The notes: generated by a model from the sequence alone, not told the origin. A stretch of 64,000 nt of DNA from Streptomyces sp. NBC_00078 (GCF_026343335.1 NZ_JAPELX010000001.1:3286001-3350000); one strand, 5' to 3'; shown: positions 17,776-27,189, counted from the stretch's first letter. Numbers and translations: made by a program.

Positions 17776-20700
17776 TCAGGCCCCCACCGGCGCGTCGACC
17801 CCCACGAACGTCCGCCACAACACGGCGTATTTACCGCCGAGTTGGAGCAGCTCCTCGTGCGTGCCGTCCTCCACCACCTGTCCGTGGTCCATGACGACGA
17901 CGCGGTCCGCGCGGGCCGCGGTGGTCAGGCGGTGGGCGACCACGAGGGTGGTGCGGCGGCCTGCCAGGCGGTCTGTCGCCTGGTTGACCTGGGCTTCCGT
18001 GGCCAGGTCCAGGGCGGCCGTGGCCTCGTCCAGGAGGAGGACGTCGGGGTCGACCAGTTCCGCGCGGGCCAGGGCGATCAGCTGGCGCTGGCCCGCCGAG
18101 AGGTTGCGGCCGCGTTCGGCGACCTCGTGCAGATAGCCGCCGTCGAGCGTGGCGATCATCTCGTGCGCGCCGACCGCGCGGGCCGCCGCCTCGACCTCGG
18201 CGTCCGTGGCGGCCGGACGGCCGTAGGCGATGGCGTCGCGGACCGTGCCCTGGAAGAGGTACGCCTCCTGCGGGACGACGCCGAGACGGTGCCGGTAGGA
18301 GGTGATGTCGAGGGTCCGCAGATCCTGGCCGTCGACCGTGACCCGGCCGCTCGTGGGGTCGTAGAAGCGTGCCACGAGCTTGACGAGGGTCGACTTGCCC
18401 GCGCCGGTCTCGCCGACGAACGCAACCGTCTGCCCGGCCGGGATCGTCAGCTCGATGCCGTTGAGCGCCTCCTCCCCTTCTGCCTCGTCGGCGGCACCGT
18501 AGGCGAAGTGCAGGCCCTCGAAGGCGATGTCGCCGCGCAGGGAGAGGACCTCCAGCGGCTCGTCGGCGGCCTTGGTGGAGGTCGGCTCCCGGAGAAGTTC
18601 CTGGATGCGGCCCAGGGAGACGGTGGCCTGCTGGTAGCCGTCGAAGACCTGGGAGAGCTGCTGGACCGGCGCGAAGAACAGGTCGATGTAGAGGAGGTAG
18701 GCGACCAGTGCACCGGTCGTCAGCGTGGCGGCGTCCACCCGTCCCGCGCCCGCGATCAGTACCGCGGCGGCGGCGACGGACGACAGGAGCTGCACGAAGG
18801 GGAAGTAGATCGAGATCAGGAACTGCCCCCGGATACGCGCCTGGCGGTAGCTGTCGCTGCGCTCCGCGAACCGCCGCCCGCCGTCGCCCTCGCGCCGGAA
18901 GGCCTGCACGATCCGCAGCCCGGACACCGACTCCTGCAGGTCGGCGTTGACCAACGACACACGCTCACGGGCCAGTTCGTACGCCTTCACACTCGCCCGG
19001 CGGAAGAAGAACGTGGCGACGACCAGCGGAGGCAGCGTGGCGAACACGACGAGCGCGAGCTGCACGTCGATCACCAGCAGGACGCCCATGATGCCGAAGA
19101 AGGTGACGACGGAGACGAACGCGGTGACCAGGCCGGTCTGCAGGAAGGTGGAGAGGGCGTCGACGTCGGTCGTCATCCTCGTCATGATCCGGCCGGTCAA
19201 CTCCCGCTCGTAGTAGTCGAGTCCGAGCCGCTGCAGCTGGGAGAAGATCTTCAGGCGCAGTGAGTACAGGACCCGCTCACCGGTGCGCCCGGTCATCCGG
19301 GTCTCGCCGATCTGCGCCGCCCACTGGGCGAAAACGGCGAGCAGACCAAGCAGCGCGGCCGCCCAGACCGCGCCGAGCGCCGCCTCGGTGACGCCCTGGT
19401 CGATGCCGTGCCGGATCAGGACCGGAAGCAGCAGCCCCATGCCGGCGTCGAGGGCCACCAGGGACAGGCTGACCAGCAGGGGAAGGCCGAAACCCCGCAG
19501 CAGTCGGCGCAGCCCGTAGGACTCCTCGGGCGTGACCGCACGCGCCTCGTCGATGTCCGGGACGTCGGCCGCCGGCGGCAACGCGTCGACCTGGGCGAGG
19601 AGTTCGGGCGTGGCGGGCATGCCCTCCATCGCGAGGTCCCTCGGGACGCGCTCGCCCGCCCAGAGCCGGGGCGTGATACCGCTCTCGGCGTCGAACTCGG
19701 CGTCCAGCTCGTCCCGTACGGACGTGTCGTCCTGCGGGCAGGCGGGCGGGGTGTGCCCCGGTGAGACGCCGCCCAGCTCGTCCGGGTCGGTGAGCAGTCG
19801 GCGGTAGAGCGCGGACCGCTCCTGCAGTTCCTCGTGGGTGCCGATGTCGGCGAGCCGGCCGGTGTCGAGGACGGCGATGCGGTCGGCGAGGTTCAGGGTG
19901 GAGCGGCGGTGGGCGATCAGCAGGGTGGTACGGCCCTGCATGACCTGCTTCAGCGCCTCGTGGATCTCGTGCTCGACGCGGGCGTCCACGGCGGAGGTCG
20001 CGTCGTCGAGGACGAGGAGCCGCGGGTCGGTGAGGATCGCGCGGGCGAGGGCGACGCGCTGGCGCTGGCCGCCGGAGAGGGTCAGGCCGTGCTCGCCGAC
20101 CTTGGTGTCGTAGCCGTCGGGGAGTTCGCTGATGAACCGGTCCGCCTGGGCGGCACGGGCGGCGACGAGGATCTCCTCCTCGGTCGCGTCGGGGCGGCCG
20201 TACGCGATGTTGGTGCGGACCGTGTCCGAGAAGAGGAAGGAGTCCTCGGGGACCAGTCCGATCGCGGCCCGCAGCGATTCGAGGGTGAGCTCGCGCACGT
20301 CGTGGCCGCCGACGAGGACGGCGCCGCGGGTGACGTCGTAGAAGCGCGGCAGGAGCAGGGAGACGGTGGACTTGCCGGAGCCGGAGGAGCCGACGACGGC
20401 GAGGGTCTCGCCGGGACGGATCTCGAAGCTGAGCCCGTCGAGGACGGGGCGCTCCTCGTCGTAGCCGAAGGACACGTCGTCGAACTCGACGGTGGCGGGC
20501 GCGTCGGCGGGCAGTTCCCTTGTGCCGTCCGTCATCGACGGCTCGGTGTCGATCAGCTCCAGGACGCGCTCGGTGCCCGCGCGCGCCTGCTGCCCGACCG
20601 TGAGCACCATGGCGAGCATGCGGACCGGGCCGACCAGCTGGGCGAGGTAGGTGGAGAAGGCGACGAAGGTGCCCAGGGTGATGTGCCCGCGGACCGCCAG

Positions 20701-21507
20701 CCAGCCGCCGAGCGCCAGCATGGCCACCTGGCCGAGGGCGGGAACGGCCTGCAGGGCGGGGGTGTACGTGCTGTTCAGCCGGATGGTGCGCAGCCGCCCG
20801 GCGAACAGCCGCCGCCCGACCTCCCGCAGCTTGCCGGTCTCCTGCTCCTCCTGCCCGAAGCCCTTCACCACGCGTACGCCGGTGACGGCGCCGTCGACCA
20901 CGCCCGCGACGGCGGCGGCCTGGGCCTGGGCGTACCAGGTGGCGGGGTGCAGCCTGGAGCGGCTGCGCCTGGCGATCCACCACAGGGCGGGGGCCACGGC
21001 GAGGGCGACCAGGGTCAGCGGAAGCGACAGCCAGGCCATGATCACGAGGGAGATCAGGAAGAGGAGGACGTTCCCGATGGTCATCGGGAGCATGAAGAGC
21101 AGGCCCTGGATCAGCTGGAGGTCGCTGGTGGCGCGGCCGACGACCTGGCCGGTGGACAGCTCGTCCTGGCGGCGGCCGTCGAGGCGGGTGATCGTCTCGA
21201 ACATCTCGGTCCGCAGGTCGTGCTGGACGTCGAGGGCGAGCCGGCCGCCGTAGTAGCGGCGGATGTAGGTCAGGACGTAGACCACCACGGCGGCGGCGAT
21301 CAGGGCACCGGCCCAGGGAGCCATGTCACGGCTGTGATCGCCGATGACGTCGTCGATGATCACCTTGGTGACGAGCGGGACCAGCGCCATGACCGCCATG
21401 CCGCCGAGAGAGGAGCCGAGCGCGAGCAGGACATCCTTCGGGTAGCGCCATGCGTACGCGGCCAGCCTGCGCGCCCAGCCTCGTGTCTCGCCCCGTTGCG
21501 CTGCCAC
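17776..21507 (-). CDS. Fused ABC exporter (TMD-NBD-TMD-NBD)
   Basis: A 1243-residue single-chain type IV ABC exporter. NBD1 has Walker A GSSGSGKST, Glu in place of the Q-loop Gln (VPEDSFLF), signature LSGGQRQR, and Walker B LLVLDDATS with Asp for the catalytic Glu. NBD2 has Walker A GETGAGKST, Q-loop VPQEAYLF, signature LSAGQRQL, and Walker B LLLDEATA. ATP site 1 is therefore degenerate and site 2 competent, as in heterodimeric exporters. GTG at 21507 follows AAGGAGGG; a longer start at 21549 lacks support. Cargo unknown; lipid or drug export is the family norm. Confidence 0.9.
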   Translation of the reverse strand: MAAQRGETRGWARRLAAYAWRYPKDVLLALGSSLGGMAVMALVPLVTKVIIDDVIGDHSRDMAPWAGALIAAAVVVYVLTYIRRYYGGRLALDVQHDLRTEMFETITRLDGRRQDELSTGQVVGRATSDLQLIQGLLFMLPMTIGNVLLFLISLVIMAWLSLPLTLVALAVAPALWWIARRSRSRLHPATWYAQAQAAAVAGVVDGAVTGVRVVKGFGQEEQETGKLREVGRRLFAGRLRTIRLNSTYTPALQAVPALGQVAMLALGGWLAVRGHITLGTFVAFSTYLAQLVGPVRMLAMVLTVGQQARAGTERVLELIDTEPSMTDGTRELPADAPATVEFDDVSFGYDEERPVLDGLSFEIRPGETLAVVGSSGSGKSTVSLLLPRFYDVTRGAVLVGGHDVRELTLESLRAAIGLVPEDSFLFSDTVRTNIAYGRPDATEEEILVAARAAQADRFISELPDGYDTKVGEHGLTLSGGQRQRVALARAILTDPRLLVLDDATSAVDARVEHEIHEALKQVMQGRTTLLIAHRRSTLNLADRIAVLDTGRLADIGTHEELQERSALYRRLLTDPDELGGVSPGHTPPACPQDDTSVRDELDAEFDAESGITPRLWAGERVPRDLAMEGMPATPELLAQVDALPPAADVPDIDEARAVTPEESYGLRRLLRGFGLPLLVSLSLVALDAGMGLLLPVLIRHGIDQGVTEAALGAVWAAALLGLLAVFAQWAAQIGETRMTGRTGERVLYSLRLKIFSQLQRLGLDYYERELTGRIMTRMTTDVDALSTFLQTGLVTAFVSVVTFFGIMGVLLVIDVQLALVVFATLPPLVVATFFFRRASVKAYELARERVSLVNADLQESVSGLRIVQAFRREGDGGRRFAERSDSYRQARIRGQFLISIYFPFVQLLSSVAAAAVLIAGAGRVDAATLTTGALVAYLLYIDLFFAPVQQLSQVFDGYQQATVSLGRIQELLREPTSTKAADEPLEVLSLRGDIAFEGLHFAYGAADEAEGEEALNGIELTIPAGQTVAFVGETGAGKSTLVKLVARFYDPTSGRVTVDGQDLRTLDITSYRHRLGVVPQEAYLFQGTVRDAIAYGRPAATDAEVEAAARAVGAHEMIATLDGGYLHEVAERGRNLSAGQRQLIALARAELVDPDVLLLDEATAALDLATEAQVNQATDRLAGRRTTLVVAHRLTTAARADRVVVMDHGQVVEDGTHEELLQLGGKYAVLWRTFVGVDAPVGA

Positions 21508-21612
21508 GCGGGTGCCCTCCTTCAGACCTGATCTTCCGGAAGGCACCAACGCGTCCGGGCGCGGATTTCATCCCGCCGCAACAATTCGCTCCGCTGGGAT
21601 CGGCCGTTTCCC

Positions 21613-21660
21613 GGGTGCGGCCGAGTGGGGGCCGGTCGCGCAGTTCCCCGCGCCCCTGGG
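21613..21660. repeat. Dispersed Streptomyces intergenic repeat, copy C
   Basis: The block GGGTGCGGCCGAGTGGGGG followed by a CGCAGTTCCCCGCGCCCC tail is a widespread Streptomyces intergenic sequence. It lies between the exporter start and the phytase-like remnant. Confidence 0.5.
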
Positions 21661-22330
21661 AAGCCGTGCTTACCCGCAGGTGATAGAACCTCGTGATCTG
21701 CGTGGCGTTCTGGTTGTCGTCGCTGACCAGGAGCACCTTGAGGCGGCCCTTGTCGTGGCCCGTGATCGCCATGGGGACCCTCCGTTGTCCAGCAACGGAT
21801 TCGGCTGGGGCTGCTTGGCGGTAGCTCCCAGGGACGGGCAGGAAGCGATGTCGGCCAGAAGCGTCTTCTTGATCAGCCGTGCGCCCGGCCCGCCCGTGAG
21901 GTTCTCGATGCCGCTGGTGTCCGTCGCCCCGCGCGGGTCGGCCAGGTAGAGGCGGACGGTGTTGCCGACGCCGGAGGTGAAGCCGCGTTCCAGGACGAGC
22001 AGGCGGCCGTCGGGGGTGGCCTGCACCTCGGGGACGCCGAGGCCGGAGTCGATGGGGTAGGCGTACTGGGCGCCGAGACGGAAGTGCCCGCCCTTCGTCC
22101 TCTGCCAGGTCTGGAAGCGGACGATGTTCGCCGAGTCGCCGGAGATCGCGTTCTCCATCGACGCCAGCAGGGTGCGGCCGCCCGGGAGGAGGGTCAGGCC
22201 CTCGAAGGTCTGGTTGGACGTGGCGCGTCCGGCGGGGGCGACGAGGAGCGAGGAGGGGACCGGGAGGCGGTCGAGGATCCTGCCGTCGCGTGAGTAGCGG
22301 CGGACCGACGGCTCGGTCTCCGCGTCACCT
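21661..22330 (-). pseudogene. Esterase-like activity of phytase family protein, frameshifted and truncated
   Basis: The minus strand encodes about 185 residues of a phytase-like beta-propeller: NQTFEGLTLLPGGRTLLASMENAI, FQTWQRTKGG, VPEVQATPDGRLLVLERG. At about 21780 the frame breaks after PNPLLDN, and the C-terminal stretch MAITGHDKGRLKVLLVSDDN continues in another frame without its own stop. The N terminus ends abruptly near 22330, next to hairpins that look like an IS200/IS605 end. Not functional. Confidence 0.7.
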
Positions 22331-22342
22331 CGGCGGTGCCGA

Positions 22343-22440
22343 CAGCCGCGGGCGCTCCGCGCCCCGAACCGGATGCGGCGACGCTCCGCGTCGCGGCACC
22401 CGGATGCGATTCCTCCCCGGCTTGAACGCCGGGGCCTCCT
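22343..22440 (+). mobile_element. IS200/IS605-like end remnant
   Basis: Two short hairpins with TCC loops (GGGCGC/GCGCCC near 22350; GCGACGC/GCGTCGC at 22377-22393) are followed by GATTCCT and a stem CCCCGGC/GCCGGGG (22415-22421 with 22428-22434, loop TTGAAC). This order resembles the subterminal hairpins of IS200/IS605 elements. No transposase is left. It adjoins the truncated end of the phytase-like gene. Confidence 0.4.
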
Positions 22441-22460
22441 CGCAAGAAACAGGTGAAGCG

Positions 22461-23315
22461 TCAGCTTGCGGCCAGATCCTTGTGAATTGCCTTCGAGACG
22501 CCCTGGATAGTCGAAATGCCGTAGTTCATGGTGCTGTTGCCCCAGGTGAGGACCGTGATCATGTAGTCGTGGCCGCCCCCGTTGAAGGTGCCGACGCTGT
22601 GCACCCGCCAGCCGTGCGTGGAGCGCTGCAGCCAGCCGTTCTTGACGTGCCAGGAGACCCCGGACGGGGCGCCGTAGGGCGTGCCCCAGCGCTGCGAGGA
22701 GATGACCTGGCCCATCAACTTCAGGATGTAGGCACGGGAGTTGTCGCTCAGCACCGAGTTCTGCGCGGTGACCAGCTTGAGCAGCTTCTGCTCGTCGGTG
22801 ACGTTGATCTGGGTCAGGCCCCAGTAGTTGTTGGCGCCGGGGACGGTCTTCGTCATGCCGGCGGCGCTCAGGAAGCCCTTGATCTTCGTCAGGCCGAGCT
22901 GCTTCCAGAGCTTGCTGGTCGCGTCGTTGTCCGACTTGGTGATCATGGCCTTGGCGAGCGAGTTCTCGGTGTCGGTGAGATAGCGGTTGTGCTTCTTCGC
23001 GTCCCACAGCAGCGTCGCGAGGACGGTGACCTTCACGACGCTCGCGGAGTCGTAGGAACTGGTGGCGCGCAGCGAGCAAGTGGTGTTGGTGGAACGGTCG
23101 TAGAGGCCCACCGCGATGGTGCCCGTGCGGTGGGCGAGGGCGGCGGTGATGTCCGTCCTGAGCTTGGTGGCGAGGCCCGCCTTGGCGGATGTGCAGCTGA
23201 CGGTCGGGGTCGTGGCCGCCGCCGCGGGCGCGGCTGCGGCCACGCAGGGTATGAGGACGCCGGCCGCGAGGCCCGCACCGAGTACACGGGCACGTCTGGA
23301 CACGTGCTGAGTCAT
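22461..23315 (-). CDS. Exported class A beta-lactamase-like serine hydrolase
   Basis: A 284-residue protein with a Sec signal (about residues 1-34). The penicilloyl-serine fold motifs are present: SxxK as SVVK (Ser92, Lys95), SDN at 128-130, and HVKNG in place of KTG. The Omega-loop Glu of true class A enzymes is not evident, so a peptidase or regulatory hydrolase role is as likely as beta-lactam breakdown. ATG at 23315. It stands alone between the phytase-like remnant and a divergent glycosyltransferase gene. Confidence 0.8.
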   Translation of the reverse strand: MTQHVSRRARVLGAGLAAGVLIPCVAAAAPAAAATTPTVSCTSAKAGLATKLRTDITAALAHRTGTIAVGLYDRSTNTTCSLRATSSYDSASVVKVTVLATLLWDAKKHNRYLTDTENSLAKAMITKSDNDATSKLWKQLGLTKIKGFLSAAGMTKTVPGANNYWGLTQINVTDEQKLLKLVTAQNSVLSDNSRAYILKLMGQVISSQRWGTPYGAPSGVSWHVKNGWLQRSTHGWRVHSVGTFNGGGHDYMITVLTWGNSTMNYGISTIQGVSKAIHKDLAAS

Positions 23316-23551
23316 GGGGATCCCCCGTCATGGTGAAGTGGTGACGAGCGCACCCTAGGCGCACTCGCCTCTCTTGACTCGCGTGGATATCCGAAAGTTG
23401 TACGTACGTTCCCCATGCGGGAGTTCAGCCGTCGGGGCGAATCCGCCCCAACCGCCCGCCCCTCCGCCCGTCACCGCGCCCTGCGCGTTTTCACAGCCGG
23501 GGGCCAGGTTCGCCACAGCGCGCACCCACCCGCGGTCTCCACGATGCGGGG

Positions 23552-25825
23552 GTGACATCTGCCACCGATCCACTCCCCCACACCGAGACCGTGTCCGCCG
23601 ACCGGCCGCCCTCCGCCCCAGCGGCGACGTCGCCGGACAAGGCCCCACGCTGGTCGCTGCCCGCGCTGATCGCGGTCCTGGCCCTGGCCACGGTCCTCTA
23701 CGCCTGGAACCTGTCCGGCTCCGGCATGAACACCTTCTACAGCGGCGCCGTCTGGGCCGGCACGCAGAGCTGGAAGGCCTGGTTCTTCGGTTCGCTGGAT
23801 CCGGGCAACTTCCTGACCGTCGACAAACCGCCGTTCGCGCTCATGGTCATGGGCCTGTCCTGCCGTGTCCTCGGCTTCGGCACCTGGCAGATGATGGCGC
23901 CGCAGATCGTGGCGGGCGTTGCCACGATCTGGATCCTGCACTCGTCCGTGAAGCGGATCTGGGGCCATGTCGCGGCGACCGTCGCCGCGCTGGTGCTGGC
24001 GCTGACCCCGATCACCGTCGCCATCAACCGCGACAACAACCCCGACACGCTGCTGGTGTTCCTCATGGTGTCGGGCGCGGCGCTCGCGATGCGCGCCACC
24101 CGTGACGAGAGGCTGCTGCCACTGCTCGGTTCGGCGGCCTGCTTCGGCCTCGCCTTCAACACCAAGCTGCTCGCGGGCTACATCGCACTCCCGGCCGTCT
24201 TCGCGCTCTACCTGTACGCGTCGAGGGCACCCTGGGTGAAACGGATCGTCAATCTGCTGCTCGCCGCGGTCGTTCTGGCGGTCTCCAGCTTCTGGTGGGC
24301 CATCACCGTCTCCCTGGTACCGGCCTCGGACCGGCCGTACATCGGCGGCTCGACGGACGGCTCCGCCTGGGACCTGATCATGGGCTACGACGGTCTCGGC
24401 CGCGTCTTCGGCGGCGAGGGCAACGGCGGGGTCGGCCGGGGCGGAGGCGGAGGCGGAGGCTTCTCCGGCTCCGCGGGCCTGGGCCGGATGTTCAACGACA
24501 TCCTCGGCGGCCAGATCTCCTGGCTGCTGCCCTTCTCGGCGATCGCCCTGATCGGCGGTCTGGTGCTGTGCGGGCGCGCCCCGCGCACCGACCTCCGGCG
24601 GATGGGGCTGGTGCTGTGGGGCGGCTGGACGCTGCTGCACTACGTGATCTTCGCGACCGCCCAGGGCACCATGCACCCCTACTACACGACCGCGCTCGCC
24701 CCCGGCATCGCGGCACTGTGCGGCGGCGGTGGCGTGATGCTGCTGAACGCCTTCCGCGCCGACAGGCGGTGGGCGTGGGTGCTGCCGGTCGCCTTCGGCG
24801 TCACCGGCATCTGGGCGATCGTGCTGCTGCGCCGGGCCTCCGGCTGGAACACCTGGTTGTGGCCGGCCGTCGGCGCGGTCATGGCCCTCGCGATCGTGGG
24901 CGTGCTCGTCTTCCGGTCCGGCAACAAGGCGCGTCTGCTTACCGCGTCCGTCGCCGCGGCGGTCGTGGCGTCCCTCGCGGGCCCGACGGCGTACGCCGCC
25001 TCGCCGGCCTTCGGTTCGACGACCGGCATGATGGGCGGCACCAACCCGACGGCCGGCCCCTCGACGGGCGGCGGCATGGGCGGCGGACCCGGCGGTGGCG
25101 GCGGCAGCCGCAGCGGCTTCCCGGGCCGCGGCGAGATGCCGGGCGGCACCCGACAGAACGGCCAGAACAGCCAGAACAACCAAACCGGCGGCCGGGCGGA
25201 GGGCGGCGTCCCAGGCGGCCCGGGCGGCCCCGGCGGACAGCAGGGCCAGAACGGCCAGGCTGCCGGCGGCAGGGGCGAGATGGGCGATACGGCCCCGGGC
25301 GGCATCGGCGGGATGGGCGATACGGCCCGACAGCGCGGCGGCTTCGGTGGTGGTGGCATGGGCGGCGGCATGGGCGGCGCGAGCAGCGAGCTCATCTCGT
25401 ACCTGGAGAAGCACCGGAACGGCGCCAAGTGGCTGCTCGCGGTGTCCAATTCGCAGAGCGCCGCGCGGATCGAGCTGAGCGCCAGGCAGGCGGTGATCTC
25501 GATGTGGGGCTTCACCGGCTCCGACAACGCGATGACGGTCGCCAAGCTCAAGGAGCTCGTGAAGAAGGGCGAGCTGCACTACATCCAGATCAGCACAAGC
25601 GGCGGCGGCATGGGCGGCGGCCCCGGCGGCGGCAACAGCCTCAGCACCGAGGTGTCCACCTGGGTGAAGAAGCACGGCACGGCGGTCAAGGAGAGCGCGT
25701 ACAGCAAGAGTTCGACGTCCGACGCGACGTCCGACTCGACCGCCGGTACCACCACCGGCAGAAACTCCTCATCCCAGTCCAACCAGTCCTCGCTCTACCG
25801 CCTGGACCCGTCTGACGTCAGCTGA
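23552..25825 (+). CDS. Membrane glycosyltransferase family 39 (ArnT/PMT-like) with Gly-rich insert
   Basis: A 757-residue polytopic protein. Residues 34-470 carry about ten membrane segments and the GT-C signature with acidic loop (NLSGSGMNTFYSGAVWAG; LDPGNFLTVDKPPFAL; INRDNNPDT). Residues about 490-610 are Gly, Asn, Gln and Met-rich low complexity. A small alpha/beta domain follows (LISYLEKHRNGAKWLLAVSN to WGFTGSDNAMTVAKLKELV), typical of actinobacterial members, with another Gly run near 690. It probably transfers a sugar from a polyprenyl phosphate to an exported acceptor. GTG at 23552. Confidence 0.85.
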   Translation: MTSATDPLPHTETVSADRPPSAPAATSPDKAPRWSLPALIAVLALATVLYAWNLSGSGMNTFYSGAVWAGTQSWKAWFFGSLDPGNFLTVDKPPFALMVMGLSCRVLGFGTWQMMAPQIVAGVATIWILHSSVKRIWGHVAATVAALVLALTPITVAINRDNNPDTLLVFLMVSGAALAMRATRDERLLPLLGSAACFGLAFNTKLLAGYIALPAVFALYLYASRAPWVKRIVNLLLAAVVLAVSSFWWAITVSLVPASDRPYIGGSTDGSAWDLIMGYDGLGRVFGGEGNGGVGRGGGGGGGFSGSAGLGRMFNDILGGQISWLLPFSAIALIGGLVLCGRAPRTDLRRMGLVLWGGWTLLHYVIFATAQGTMHPYYTTALAPGIAALCGGGGVMLLNAFRADRRWAWVLPVAFGVTGIWAIVLLRRASGWNTWLWPAVGAVMALAIVGVLVFRSGNKARLLTASVAAAVVASLAGPTAYAASPAFGSTTGMMGGTNPTAGPSTGGGMGGGPGGGGGSRSGFPGRGEMPGGTRQNGQNSQNNQTGGRAEGGVPGGPGGPGGQQGQNGQAAGGRGEMGDTAPGGIGGMGDTARQRGGFGGGGMGGGMGGASSELISYLEKHRNGAKWLLAVSNSQSAARIELSARQAVISMWGFTGSDNAMTVAKLKELVKKGELHYIQISTSGGGMGGGPGGGNSLSTEVSTWVKKHGTAVKESAYSKSSTSDATSDSTAGTTTGRNSSSQSNQSSLYRLDPSDVS

Positions 25826-25839
25826 CCGACGCAGGCGCA

Positions 25840-25879
25840 GACGGCCACCGACCACCCGCCCGGTCGGTCGGGGGCCGTC
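25840..25879 (+). terminator. Terminator of the glycosyltransferase gene
   Basis: GACGGCC and GGCCGTC close an imperfect inner stem (CGACC/GGTCG) a few bases after the stop, followed by TTC. Confidence 0.5.
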
Positions 25880-26032
25880 TTCGGATGTCGATCTCGCCAA
25901 CTCGCGTAGACACGGGGCAGATTGTCGGTTCCGGTCACCTGATGGACACGTTCAGTTTATTTACAGGACCGCATGTCCATGCCACGCTCCCGTCTGCCGC
26001 CTTCATTCAACCCGCGTAGATGGGACCCCCAC

Positions 26033-26839
26033 ATGCCGGCGACACGTATACGCCGCTGGAAATCGGTGGCCCTGGCCACCTCCGCCGTCCTGGTCGGCCT
26101 CACCGCCCCGGCCCTGACCGCGACTTCGGCCGCGGCCACGACGACCGACTACGACTCGACGTACTACAAGAACGCGGTAGGCAAGACGGGCGCGAGCCTC
26201 AAGTCGTCCCTGCACACGATCATCAGCGCCAACGTCTCGAAGATCTCGTACTCCGCCGTCTGGAACGCGCTGGAGGTCACCGACCAGGATCCGAACAACA
26301 GCAACAACGTGATCCTGCTCTACAGCGGTGTCTCCCGCGCCAAGTCCCTCAGCGGCGGTGACACGGGCGACTGGAACCGGGAGCACGTGTGGGCCAAGTC
26401 CCACGGCGACTTCGGCGAGGTGACCGGGCCCGGCACCGACCTGCACCACCTGCGCCCCGCGGACGTGACGGTCAACAGCGTCCGTGGCAACAAGGACTTC
26501 GACAACGGCGGCAGCACCGTCAGCAACGGGGGCGGCAGCCTCACCGACTCCGACTCCTTCGAGCCGCGCGACGCGGACAAGGGCGACGTGGCCCGCATGA
26601 TCCTCTACATGGCGGTGCGCTACGACGGCGGCGACGGCTTCGCCGACCTGGAGCCCAACGAGAAGGTCAACAACGGCACCAACCCCTTCATCGGCAAGCT
26701 CTCCGTCCTCAAGGAGTGGAGCGACGAGGACCCGCCGAGCGCCTTCGAGGAGCACCGCAACCAGGTCATCTACGACACCTACCAGCACAACCGCAACCCG
26801 TTCATCGACCACCCGGAGTGGGTGGACGCGATCTGGTAG
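26033..26839 (+). CDS. Secreted endonuclease I family nuclease
   Basis: A 268-residue exported nuclease of the endonuclease I (EndA/NucM) family. The signal peptide is RIRRWKSVALATSAVLVGL to AAA. The beta-beta-alpha metal motif is DWNREHVWAKSHG (catalytic His region), with TDLHHLRPADVTVNSVRGNKDF downstream and the C-terminal NRNPFIDHPEWVDAIW. Likely degrades extracellular DNA for nutrient recovery. ATG at 26033 gives a normal signal peptide; ATG at 25973, with AGGA upstream, would add 20 unlikely residues. A strong terminator follows. Confidence 0.88.
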   Translation: MPATRIRRWKSVALATSAVLVGLTAPALTATSAAATTTDYDSTYYKNAVGKTGASLKSSLHTIISANVSKISYSAVWNALEVTDQDPNNSNNVILLYSGVSRAKSLSGGDTGDWNREHVWAKSHGDFGEVTGPGTDLHHLRPADVTVNSVRGNKDFDNGGSTVSNGGGSLTDSDSFEPRDADKGDVARMILYMAVRYDGGDGFADLEPNEKVNNGTNPFIGKLSVLKEWSDEDPPSAFEEHRNQVIYDTYQHNRNPFIDHPEWVDAIW

Positions 26840-26849
26840 CCATTGCTAT

Positions 26850-26884
26850 GGCTGAACTTCCCACTTCCTATGGGGAGTTCAGCC
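26850..26884 (+). terminator. Strong terminator after the nuclease gene
   Basis: A 13-bp stem (26850-26862 with 26872-26884, one G-T pair) with a 9-base loop begins 11 bases after the stop. The minus-strand remnant ending at 26889 may share it. Confidence 0.65.
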
Positions 26885-26888
26885 CGGC

Positions 26889-27103
26889 TCATCGGATATC
26901 GCCCATCCAGAGTCGCCGCCCCAGCTCGTCCAGATCCGCCCGCCGCTCTTCGTACTCGGGCAGCGCACTCCGCAGCAGCCGCCAGAAGTCCTCCCGGTGC
27001 AGATCAGAAAGGCGATGGGGCTGTCGGGGTGCACGGGGTCGGGCACCGAGGTGGGGAGCGGCGGCGGCTCGCTGTTCGTGGCATCGGACCACGGGGCGTT
27101 CAT
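26889..27103 (-). pseudogene. Frameshifted small hypothetical gene
   Basis: ATG at 27103 opens a frame reading MNAPWSDATNSEPPPLPTSV to DSPIAFLI. From about 27010 the coding-like sequence continues one frame away as LHREDFWRLLRSALPEYEER to WMGDIR with TGA at 26889. Joined, they give about 70 residues with normal codon use. A single-base indel near 27000-27010 is the simplest explanation. Function unknown; it ends the minus-strand string of small genes. Confidence 0.5.
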
Positions 27104-27189
27104 GCCTCCGGCGTGGCCGGTCGGCGGAATCGGGGCTTGCGGTGGGCGAACGGCCGCTCCACCTCGTCCCGCTCGACGTGCACCACCAC
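27100..27189 (-). CDS. Possible 29-residue protein
   Basis: VVVHVERDEVERPF to RRPATPEA is coded from GTG at 27189 after GGAGAGG. Its stop overlaps the next start as ATGA (27100-27103), which supports translation. Too short to classify. It sits in the minus-strand string 28092-26889. Confidence 0.35.
   Translation of the reverse strand: MVVHVERDEVERPFAHRKPRFRRPATPEA

Noticed and set aside
19834..21531. Plus-strand open frame of 565 residues antisense to the ABC exporter
   Set aside because: Composition (Gly, Asp, Val, Gln repeats) is the mirror of the exporter codons and no domain is visible.
23471..25675. 734-residue minus-strand frame over the glycosyltransferase gene
   Set aside because: It is antisense to a protein with membrane segments and GT-C motifs, and has Ala/His-rich shadow composition.
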